NCBI GenBank assembly: GCA_964432925.1
Contig: CAYSPM010000017.1
Span: 1-26,090, forward strand
Direction of reading: 5' to 3'
From: CAYNTC01 sp964432925
Lineage (GTDB): Bacteria; Planctomycetota; Phycisphaerae; Sedimentisphaerales; Anaerobacaceae
Length of the DNA stretch: 26,090 nt
Shown: in pieces, positions 8,651 to 15,771 of the stretch
How positions within the stretch are numbered: the stretch's first letter is position 1
Layout of the letters: every line of letters starts with the position of its first letter
Translations under genes and position numbers: made by a program
The notes under the pieces: model-generated
What the model was told of the DNA's origin: nothing
Database searches by the model: none
What the model saw: the letters and a program-made list of their open reading frames with translations, nothing else

Positions 8651-10024
8651 CTAAACTGTGATTTTAGCAATCTCTCTGAAACTAAAGACCAATAAGCCCA
8701 GAAGTAGTAAAAGCGATGCCTTAACACAGACCATAAGTGCGGCAGCTTTGCTCAACAAAGACCAACTAATTAATCTACCGGGCACCAGATATTTCGTGGG
8801 ATTAAACTTGTCAAATTCAGGCAAAAGCCGGATTATCCACTTGATCGTGTAAGAATAAATCAGACTCACACTCTCGCTGAGATAACCGAATGATTCCAGA
8901 ACAAAAGTGCTGACAGTACCTGTGAAAAAGATAACCAGACAAAAGACCACAGCCACTGGAAAAGAAAGAAATGTAGCCGATAACACGCCGAGGCAAGCTA
9001 AGAAAATCAGTCGAAACAAAATCAAGAGTATAGCCCTTATAAAATTAGCGGTGAAAGTGTCCGCCTTGTAAAGAACTTCCAGGCCATCCTCGAGCGGAAA
9101 GATTACCACCGTGTTATTCAGTGGAATATTCAAGAACCTTACAGCCATATAGCCGTCTTTCGCTACGGCATCGGCAGGTACTTCTATTTCGCGGAAAGTA
9201 CGAATTGGGTCTTTTTGCTCACCGGAATATATCGGTGTTTTGAATTTTGTGCCGTACTTGATTTGTCGGTCGTCACCTACAATCCATCGACTGTAAATCT
9301 GCGAATCGGGAGGATTCACAGATACATCGTATTTGAATCGCACAAACAAACTCTCATCTGGATCGAGAGGTTCGACATTATGGAACTGCCAGAGTAATTG
9401 ATGGCCAACGGCAACAGCTTGTTTCTCAAGCTGCCTTCGCTTGGTGAGCTGGTCGATAATTTCCTTGTATGTGAAACCTCGAAAAAACTGGTCCAATTGG
9501 CCGCCCTCTTCTAGCTTCTTATAGTCTTCGGCGACTTCATCGCTTACGTCGACTTTAGCAGGAGTTAGGCTAGCCCTTGCTGTGTAGAATTCATTATTAA
9601 CTTCTGTGATCTCTTCTTCGGTCGGCTGGTAGAAATTCGGCATGTATATTGTGGTAGCAAATATTATTACAGAAAAAAGTGCAAGTAGCGATATATCCAA
9701 TAAAACCACGCCGAGGAGTTTACCCAATAAGAACTCGAAACGACGAATAGGCTTAGTTATGAGTGTGTATATCTGTCTTTGTTCGATCTCGCTGGATATC
9801 GAATATATGGCAATTGTGATAGTGAGCAGACAAAGTAAGAAACTGGTAAGCGATAAACCATAACTAACGAAAGTTTGCAGTCTTCCTTTCAATGTGCCAT
9901 CGCCTGTAACCGAGAACCCCATAATAGGAAGCAGGACAAGCAATAACACTATGAAAACAGCAGCTATTTTCATACGTATGGCCTGCTTTATAGTATTTAC
10001 GGCTACAGCCCAAATGTTACGCAT
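8651..10024 (-). CDS. ABC-2 type transporter permease with large soluble insert
   Basis: This is the membrane subunit of an ABC transporter. From the chosen ATG it has 457 residues. Membrane segments lie at about 20-36, 57-77 and 100-120, a soluble region spans about 125-330, and several more segments follow between about 335 and 450. The sequence ISSEIEQRQIYTLITKPIRR after TM2 is the typical ABC-2 coupling region. The open frame extends 43 codons upstream, but AAGGAG sits 9 nt before the internal ATG. That ATG overlaps the end of the ATPase gene by 8 bp, indicating translational coupling, so the start at 10024 is preferred. The large loop could bind substrate or the neighbouring repeat protein. 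The transported substrate is unknown. Confidence 0.88.
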   Translation of the reverse strand: MRNIWAVAVNTIKQAIRMKIAAVFIVLLLVLLPIMGFSVTGDGTLKGRLQTFVSYGLSLTSFLLCLLTITIAIYSISSEIEQRQIYTLITKPIRRFEFLLGKLLGVVLLDISLLALFSVIIFATTIYMPNFYQPTEEEITEVNNEFYTARASLTPAKVDVSDEVAEDYKKLEEGGQLDQFFRGFTYKEIIDQLTKRRQLEKQAVAVGHQLLWQFHNVEPLDPDESLFVRFKYDVSVNPPDSQIYSRWIVGDDRQIKYGTKFKTPIYSGEQKDPIRTFREIEVPADAVAKDGYMAVRFLNIPLNNTVVIFPLEDGLEVLYKADTFTANFIRAILLILFRLIFLACLGVLSATFLSFPVAVVFCLVIFFTGTVSTFVLESFGYLSESVSLIYSYTIKWIIRLLPEFDKFNPTKYLVPGRLISWSLLSKAAALMVCVKASLLLLLGLLVFSFREIAKITV

Positions 10025-11270
10025 TGCCGGAGTCTCCTTCTTTGGTTTCTTCCGTCCGACCCTTCGTTTCGTCCCGAGAAGGAGAGTGACCTGTGAGCTG
10101 GTCCAAAATGTCTTTATCAAATTGCTCCTGCTTTTTATCTGGCTCGGACTCAACTGGCTTTATCGTGACTTCCTCGGTCTCTGCTGCAGGGGCACCTTGG
10201 GAAGATTCGGCCGGTTGCGTTAAATGGCTGAGCAGCTTTGAATCTGGTTCGGCTTCTTCTTTTTTATTTGTCGGGACGACCTGTTCGGTTTCTGAGGGTT
10301 CAGTTAAGCCTTGCTGCGAAACGGGAGCTGAGACAAGTTTATCGAGCACACTTTCTTGTTGAGTATCGGGCGCAAGGAATGAACCTATCTGGGTGGTACT
10401 AACTGCGCCGCTAGTAGCTCGAGCTTGTTGTTGTGCCTCTTCGACTGTCTTTACAAAAAAGGTTTCAAGCTTGTCCAGCGGGGATGTAACTTCGCAGCCG
10501 GCACGTTCGGCTTGTACAATCTGCTTTATCTTCTCAAGGGCGTCGTCACTTATCTCATCGGTGACAATTTGTCGTTTATTTGTTTGCTGCAACAGGTCCT
10601 TAACATGTCCCTGCGCCTGGATTTTACCGCCGTAGAGTATCGCAATTCTGTCGCATACATCTTCAACATCAGCTAGGAGATGGCTACATAGCAGGATGGT
10701 CTTTCCTCGCTTTGCGAGCTTGAGAATCAAGTCCTTTATCTGTCTTGTGCCGATGGGATCCAAGCCGGTTGTAGGCTCATCCAATATTAACAGGTCCGGA
10801 TCGTTGATAAGGGCCTGAGCCAGGCCGATCCTGCGCGCCATACCTTTGGAGTATGTTCCAACAGGCCTATTCGCAACAGCTTTCAGGCCAACCATGTCAA
10901 GTAAAGCCTCGATACGCATCTTGCGTACCTTGGCTGGCAGGCCAAACAGTCGGCCGTAAAAATCCAAGGTCTCACGGGCATTCAAATACCTGTACAGATA
11001 AGACTCCTCAGGCAGAAAGCCTATTCTGGTATTAATTTTAGGATCTGCTCCATCACCGCCGAGAACAAGCGCCTTTCCTTTGGTCGGGTAAAGCAGGCCA
11101 AGTAGCATTTTCAAAGTTGTCGTCTTGCCTGAACCGTTTGGCCCTAAAAGCCCAAACACTTCATTATAACGAATTTGCAGGTTAAGGTCGTCTACAGCGT
11201 AGACTTTTGCCCTACCCCACCAATCAGAAAAGATCTTGGTCAAAGAGATAGTTTCAATAGCATATTCCAT
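10017..11270 (-). CDS. ABC transporter ATP-binding protein with long charged C-terminal tail
   Basis: This is the ATPase subunit partnering the overlapping permease. Visible motifs are Walker A GPNGSGKT near residue 43, Q-loop region FLPEESYLY, signature TYSKGMARR (a variant of LSGGQ, as in many ABC-2 ATPases), Walker B LLILDEPTTGLD, and the H-loop SHLLADVEDVCDRIA. The ABC domain ends near residue 225. The remaining ~190 residues are low-complexity, rich in Glu, Gln, Ser, Thr, Pro and Lys, and look disordered. A GTG five codons upstream (11285) is an alternative start. The ATG is chosen because MEYAIETISLTKIF matches how the family begins, though neither start has a good ribosome binding site. 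It is first in an apparent four-gene operon. Confidence 0.9.
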   Translation of the reverse strand: MEYAIETISLTKIFSDWWGRAKVYAVDDLNLQIRYNEVFGLLGPNGSGKTTTLKMLLGLLYPTKGKALVLGGDGADPKINTRIGFLPEESYLYRYLNARETLDFYGRLFGLPAKVRKMRIEALLDMVGLKAVANRPVGTYSKGMARRIGLAQALINDPDLLILDEPTTGLDPIGTRQIKDLILKLAKRGKTILLCSHLLADVEDVCDRIAILYGGKIQAQGHVKDLLQQTNKRQIVTDEISDDALEKIKQIVQAERAGCEVTSPLDKLETFFVKTVEEAQQQARATSGAVSTTQIGSFLAPDTQQESVLDKLVSAPVSQQGLTEPSETEQVVPTNKKEEAEPDSKLLSHLTQPAESSQGAPAAETEEVTIKPVESEPDKKQEQFDKDILDQLTGHSPSRDETKGRTEETKEGDSGNA

Positions 11271-11332
11271 AGTTACATATTTCACATGTTACAGAGATAA
11301 TGAGAAACCTGCAAATGAGCAGGATCCTTCCG

Positions 11333-11377
11333 CCGCGGTTTTTATATGAGGACCTGCTATAGCAGTCAAAACCACGG
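11333..11377 (-). repeat. Forked inverted repeat just after the P-type ATPase stop
   Basis: An outer pair of 10-base arms (11333-11342 and 11368-11377) encloses a 12-bp palindrome, CTGCTATAGCAG (11354-11365). The outer stem pairs fully in the minus-strand RNA if one G-U is allowed, whereas the plus strand would have an A-C mismatch, so the minus transcript is the likely functional one. It sits directly after the P-type ATPase stop codon. No U-run follows, so it is not a classical intrinsic terminator. It may be a 3'-end structure or partial attenuator. Confidence 0.5.
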
Positions 11378-13297
11378 TTAGTGATCAAGCTCCTCACCAT
11401 AGCGGACAAGCCGGGCACTATTGAAAACCACGATTAAGGAACCGAGAAAGTGTAGTACCGCGGCATAAACGGCTGGCAGCCAAGCCGCTGCTCCGGCTGC
11501 TATACCGAGAATGATAAATAGAATGCCAAATCCAAGGTTCTGATAAATAACCCTGCTGGTCTTCCGAGACAATCGGACGAGAAAAGGCAGCCTCCTTAGA
11601 TCGTTACTCATCAGCGCGATCGAGGCGGAATTAATAGCCACATCGCTGCCCGCTGCGCCCATGGCAATGCCAAGATCACCGGCAGCTAACGCTGGGGCAT
11701 CGTTTATGCCGTCCCCGACCACGACGACAGTATGGCCGTCCTTTTTGATTTGCTCTACAATAGCCAGCTTGTCCTGCGGCAAACAGTGCGCTCTAAAATC
11801 TGTACAACCCAGCTCAGCAGCCACACGGTTGGCCACTTCGTCACGGTCTCCGGTGAGCATTGTCACTCTCTTTATGCCAATATCAATGAGTTCCTTAACC
11901 GCTTGCTGCGCTTCGGGTCTTGTCTTATCCTGCAGCCCTATCCATCCGAGACACTTTGAATCCTTAGCAACGTAGAGGGTGCTAAAGCCCTGTTCCTCAT
12001 GCAAGCCCGGGTCAGAAACATTGCTAATATCAACGTTGTTTTCTTTAAGGAATGTGTCTCTGCCAACGATAATCCTCGCAGAATCAACCGTTGCGGTGAC
12101 ACCCTTACCCGGCGTTTCCTGGAAATCATCCACCGCCGGCAAGGACAGATTTGCCTGTCTGGCGACTTCCTGTAAGGCACGTGCGGCAGGATGTTTGCTC
12201 ATCCGCTCGGCTGAAGCTGAAACAGATAATAGCTCGGCTGCTTCAACACCTTCGGCAGGCGTTAGCTTAGTGACATATAGCCGACCCGTCGTAACTGTTC
12301 CGGTCTTATCGAATACCATTGCCGTCATTCTGCCGGCGACTTCAAGGTCGGCAATATTCTTTATTAAAACTCCAAGCCGGGCTGAGGCTGATATAGCAGC
12401 GACCATAGCAGTCGGTGTGGCTAAAATCAATGCGCACGGACATGAAACCACAAGTATTGTGATGGCCCGTTCAATCTCACCGGTGAAAAACAAGACTATT
12501 ACTGCGATCATAATAACAGTCGGTGTGTACCATTTAACGTAGCGATCAATTATCCGCATGATCGGTATCTTAGTCTGCTCAGCCTGCATGATAAGCGACT
12601 GGACTTTACCGAGTGTTGTATCTTTGCCCGCTTTGGTTACGGCGATATCAAGCACCCCGGTGAGATTGTTAGTGCCTGCAAAAACCTGCATGCCGGGTAC
12701 TTTATCTACAGGTAGAGATTCGCCGGTTATTGTTGCCTCGTTAATGGAACTAAGGCCGGTTATTACTTCGCCATCGGCAGGTATGTTATCCCCGGGACGA
12801 ACACGAATAGTATCACCGGGTTTCAAGCCACTAACGTTGACCTCACTTTCGCCGCCCTGGCTATCTATCAATGTGGCCTTCGTCGGCGTCAGCTTGATAA
12901 GTGATTCAATAGAAGCACGTGCACCCAGTGCTGTGCGTGTTTCCACAAGCTCACTTAAAAGCATAAAGAATCCAACAACACCAGCAGTAACATAGTCGTG
13001 GTTTGCAAAGGCTGCGATTATCGCCAAAGCCGCCAACTCATCCATGTGCGATTCCTGTTTTATCAGGCTCTTAGCGGCGTGGAAGACAATAGGCCCGCCC
13101 AGCAATATCGCACCAACCAATGCAAAGAACTCAGCGTTGAAACTGCTCGCACTGTAGATAACTTTGGCTAAGCCACTGTTTATGAGCAACATTCCGCCGG
13201 CAAGCGTGCCCAGAAGAGCAATGCTGACGCGAAGCTGCTTGCTTTTTGCATGTTCAGCAGCAAGGTCGTCTTTCAAATGTAAATGTTCGTGAGCCAT
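11378..13297 (-). CDS. Heavy-metal translocating P1B-type ATPase
   Basis: This is an integral membrane pump using ATP to move a transition metal. In 639 residues it shows TGES (191-194), SCPCAL with the P1B CPC site at 286-288, DKTGT with phosphorylated D330, the nucleotide-domain HP at 369-370, TGDR, and GDGINDAP (528-535). There is no N-terminal HMA metal-binding domain, only a His-rich start (residues 3, 5 and 7). The last membrane helix reads HFLGSLIVVFNSARL. It lacks both the Asp typical of ZntA-type Zn/Cd/Pb pumps and the MxxSS of copper pumps, so the metal cannot be assigned. The upstream spacer has two tandem hairpin repeats that could be an operator. The ribosome binding site is weak. 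Confidence 0.92.
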   Translation of the reverse strand: MAHEHLHLKDDLAAEHAKSKQLRVSIALLGTLAGGMLLINSGLAKVIYSASSFNAEFFALVGAILLGGPIVFHAAKSLIKQESHMDELAALAIIAAFANHDYVTAGVVGFFMLLSELVETRTALGARASIESLIKLTPTKATLIDSQGGESEVNVSGLKPGDTIRVRPGDNIPADGEVITGLSSINEATITGESLPVDKVPGMQVFAGTNNLTGVLDIAVTKAGKDTTLGKVQSLIMQAEQTKIPIMRIIDRYVKWYTPTVIMIAVIVLFFTGEIERAITILVVSCPCALILATPTAMVAAISASARLGVLIKNIADLEVAGRMTAMVFDKTGTVTTGRLYVTKLTPAEGVEAAELLSVSASAERMSKHPAARALQEVARQANLSLPAVDDFQETPGKGVTATVDSARIIVGRDTFLKENNVDISNVSDPGLHEEQGFSTLYVAKDSKCLGWIGLQDKTRPEAQQAVKELIDIGIKRVTMLTGDRDEVANRVAAELGCTDFRAHCLPQDKLAIVEQIKKDGHTVVVVGDGINDAPALAAGDLGIAMGAAGSDVAINSASIALMSNDLRRLPFLVRLSRKTSRVIYQNLGFGILFIILGIAAGAAAWLPAVYAAVLHFLGSLIVVFNSARLVRYGEELDH

Positions 13298-13329
13298 GAT
13301 TACAACTTGACTTTCTGTTTAACTTTTAA

Positions 13330-13367
13330 TAAGCTTGAGGCTTATAAATAAGCCCGAGGCTTATAAA
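13330..13367. repeat. Two tandem 19-bp repeats, each a small inverted repeat
   Basis: Two adjacent 19-bp units (13330-13348 and 13349-13367) differ at only two positions. Each contains an inverted repeat: TAAGCC-CGA-GGCTTA in the second, and the same in the first with one arm base changed so the pair becomes T-G. They sit 33 bp upstream of the P-type ATPase start and 48 bp after the HflK-like gene. Two dyads spaced 19 bp apart suggest an operator for a dimeric regulator or an RNA structure. Confidence 0.6.
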
Positions 13368-13415
13368 CCTGCACAGCACAGACCGTATTATTGACTTTCA
13401 ATCTTTTCGTGTTCT

Positions 13416-14825
13416 TCACCGTCCACTGGATGTAGATTCCTGTTTCAACAAAGGGTCCCTGTTTAAGAGGATTCTAAGCTCCCTGCCTTTAGTGTCTTCA
13501 GTTGGCTGGATAATGAATTTCTCGTCAGCATTTTCGAGAACATGCTCTATAGCGTCCTGATAAAGCTTTTGAACGACAAGCCTTGGGCGTTTGTGATATT
13601 CAGGTAACATGCGTTGAAAGTAGTCGGCATTCGCTTTGGCTGCCTCTACGACCTTTGTTCTGTAAGCTCTGGAGTTTGCGATTGTCTTCTGCGCCTCGCC
13701 TGCAACCTGAGACCAGAGCAGCTCCTTTTGTGCTTCGATCATGCTGTCATTGTGTAAAGATGCACAAAGCTGCTGAGCAATCGGTCCAGCGGCTTCGTTG
13801 AGGGTATTCTCGGCGTACGTTCGCGCTTCACTTATTGCCTTTTGGCTTTCCTGGCTGGCCCTTATGGATGCGAGAAAAGCTTCATTTACCTGTCGCGGCC
13901 AAGTGACATCGGTAAGGTATATCGATTCAACTCTTATCCCACTTCCGATCTCGTCGAGTTTTGTCTGCACGAGCCTATGTACATGTTGTGGGATTCTGTC
14001 CTTACTCTTGATTGCTTCGTCAACAGTATAATAGACCATCGCATCCACAATCGCATCCTCAACAACGCCTTTCAAAAGCGGTGTTATGCTTTGTTGCATG
14101 ACTTCAGAATATATCTGACCAGGTTTAACATCCTGCACGTAGACATTTTTGAAGAAAAGTTCAATGTCGTTTATCTGATAGGTCAACTGCCACTTTGAAT
14201 GGACGATGTTGTAGTCACTTCCCTCTTGACCCCGCGTTTTATCGCTTTGCTTGTTTGGCTGGAAAAATCTCTTGTAAGAGACTTCGACATCACCCTTGTT
14301 ATACGTTACTTCCACTCTGACCTTGGGGCCGCTTCTGCCGGAGGCGGAAGTCTGGCTTGACCTTTCGCTTCTTGTTAGGCAATAACCATCTCTCACAGGG
14401 TCGAGCTTCTCCGGTATGCGGGTTCTTCTATTGGGAGTCTCGCCCAGGATATCATCTCTCGTTTGGTAATACCAAAAAGAATCAATTGGCAGATTTATCT
14501 TCTGCTCTACAGGTATTTTCACAACCTCGTCGATGGGATACGGCAGAACCCAATGCGGGCCGGGACCGAGAACACGCTGCTCAGTGACACCCTGTATCTT
14601 ACCGAACCGCAAAACAAGTGCCCTTTCATCCGGGCCGACTGTGCGAAAGCCGGACGCTAAAAAGGCAACGACCAGCACAATCATTATCACCTTCAGGATA
14701 ACAAAACTAATCCTGAGCGCTTCGGACAATGACTTACCGGCAGCATCCAGCCCTTCGCTTGCAGTGTCTTGAGGCTTTACGGGCTGCGATTGTCCAGTTT
14801 CTTCTTGTATGTTCTCTTCGGCCAT
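13416..14825 (-). CDS. hflK: HflK-like SPFH/band-7 membrane protein
   Basis: This is a membrane-anchored SPFH protein. HflK with HflC forms the periplasm-facing cage that modulates the FtsH protease. From the chosen ATG it has 469 residues: a polar Gln/Glu-rich N-terminus, one membrane helix (about 38-59), then the HflK-like start GPDERALVLRFGKI and HWVLPYPIDEV, and a long helical region. An insert at about 120-185, with Arg-rich and Ser-rich parts, interrupts the SPFH domain. The frame extends 13 codons upstream to a TTG (14864), but the ATG is preferred. Its start is 52 bp after the hflC stop. The order is hflC then hflK, unlike the hflK-hflC order of Escherichia coli. Confidence 0.85.
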   Translation of the reverse strand: MAEENIQEETGQSQPVKPQDTASEGLDAAGKSLSEALRISFVILKVIMIVLVVAFLASGFRTVGPDERALVLRFGKIQGVTEQRVLGPGPHWVLPYPIDEVVKIPVEQKINLPIDSFWYYQTRDDILGETPNRRTRIPEKLDPVRDGYCLTRSERSSQTSASGRSGPKVRVEVTYNKGDVEVSYKRFFQPNKQSDKTRGQEGSDYNIVHSKWQLTYQINDIELFFKNVYVQDVKPGQIYSEVMQQSITPLLKGVVEDAIVDAMVYYTVDEAIKSKDRIPQHVHRLVQTKLDEIGSGIRVESIYLTDVTWPRQVNEAFLASIRASQESQKAISEARTYAENTLNEAAGPIAQQLCASLHNDSMIEAQKELLWSQVAGEAQKTIANSRAYRTKVVEAAKANADYFQRMLPEYHKRPRLVVQKLYQDAIEHVLENADEKFIIQPTEDTKGRELRILLNRDPLLKQESTSSGR

Positions 14826-14877
14826 GGTTAATCGAATTACCGACTTTATTTGAGCCGAGACCAAATCGGAAGCAGAA

Positions 14878-15771
14878 CTATTGCTTCGGTTCGAGCGATG
14901 GAATCTCTTTTAGGTACTTAAACGGTTCGGTGTCGGCAGGTATCAACAAAGTCGATCTTTTACTTAAGGTTTTTTTCAACGCTTCAAGATTTCGCAGGAA
15001 GATTGCGAACTCAGGGTCTTCTTCGAGCATCTGATAGTACTGTGCCGCCTCGGCATCGCCCTGGCCCTGTATTGCTTTTGCCCTTGCCTCGGCAGCAGCA
15101 AGCAGTTCGGTCTTTTTTGCGTCGGCATCGGTTCTTACCTTTGTGGCCTCGGCATTTCCCTGGGCGATGGTTGCCTCGGTCCTTCGATTTCTCTCGGCCT
15201 TCATTCGCTCAAAAACATCCCTGGTTACGTCTTTACTTATCTTGAGCCGCTTTATCCCAAGGGTCTTTACTTCAATGCCATACGCATCTCTTACTGGAGC
15301 TTTGAGGTCAGCAAGCATTTCAGTTTGAATTTCCTCGAAGCGTATTTTGTTCGGGTCGCTATTGACGAATTCTCCAAAGCTGTGCCGGCCTATTACTCTG
15401 TTTTGTGTGTCGTTGATTTGACTGAGCAGTTTGTTTTCTGCTTTTTGTACGGTTCCGACGGCGTTTAGGAACTGTAGCGGTTCAGCGATTCGCCAGACAA
15501 CGTAGGTGTTTACGATCATGGGCACAGCTCCTTTGGTTGTAGTCTCGCCAATCTCGGCTTCAAGGACCCTCATGCGTGAGTCAAATGTGTGCACTCGCTC
15601 GATGGGGGTCGGCCATTTGAAGTACAGACCTGGCCGTGTGATCTCACGGACGGGTTTGCCGAACCTCGTTATGAAAGCTGACTCGGTTTCTCTAACCTGA
15701 AACGCAATAAGGTATATAGCCATCACTATGAGGATCAGTACGACGAGAATTGGAACAGTTATGTTCTTCAT
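14878..15771 (-). CDS. hflC: HflC-like SPFH/band-7 protein
   Basis: This is the second SPFH subunit. The 297-residue protein starts with one membrane helix (about 5-24), then the HflC-like segment ESAFITRFGKPVREITRPGL and FKWPTPIERVHTFDSR. Next come NTYVVWRI and a long Ala/Glu/Lys-rich helical region ending in AEAAQYYQMLEEDPEFAIFLRNLEAL, typical of HflC. Length fits the family (about 300-335). The ATG overlaps the stop of the preceding SPFH gene as ATGA, indicating translational coupling. With the flanking genes it probably forms a hetero-oligomeric membrane complex; the partner protease is not in the window. Confidence 0.92.
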   Translation of the reverse strand: MKNITVPILVVLILIVMAIYLIAFQVRETESAFITRFGKPVREITRPGLYFKWPTPIERVHTFDSRMRVLEAEIGETTTKGAVPMIVNTYVVWRIAEPLQFLNAVGTVQKAENKLLSQINDTQNRVIGRHSFGEFVNSDPNKIRFEEIQTEMLADLKAPVRDAYGIEVKTLGIKRLKISKDVTRDVFERMKAERNRRTEATIAQGNAEATKVRTDADAKKTELLAAAEARAKAIQGQGDAEAAQYYQMLEEDPEFAIFLRNLEALKKTLSKRSTLLIPADTEPFKYLKEIPSLEPKQ

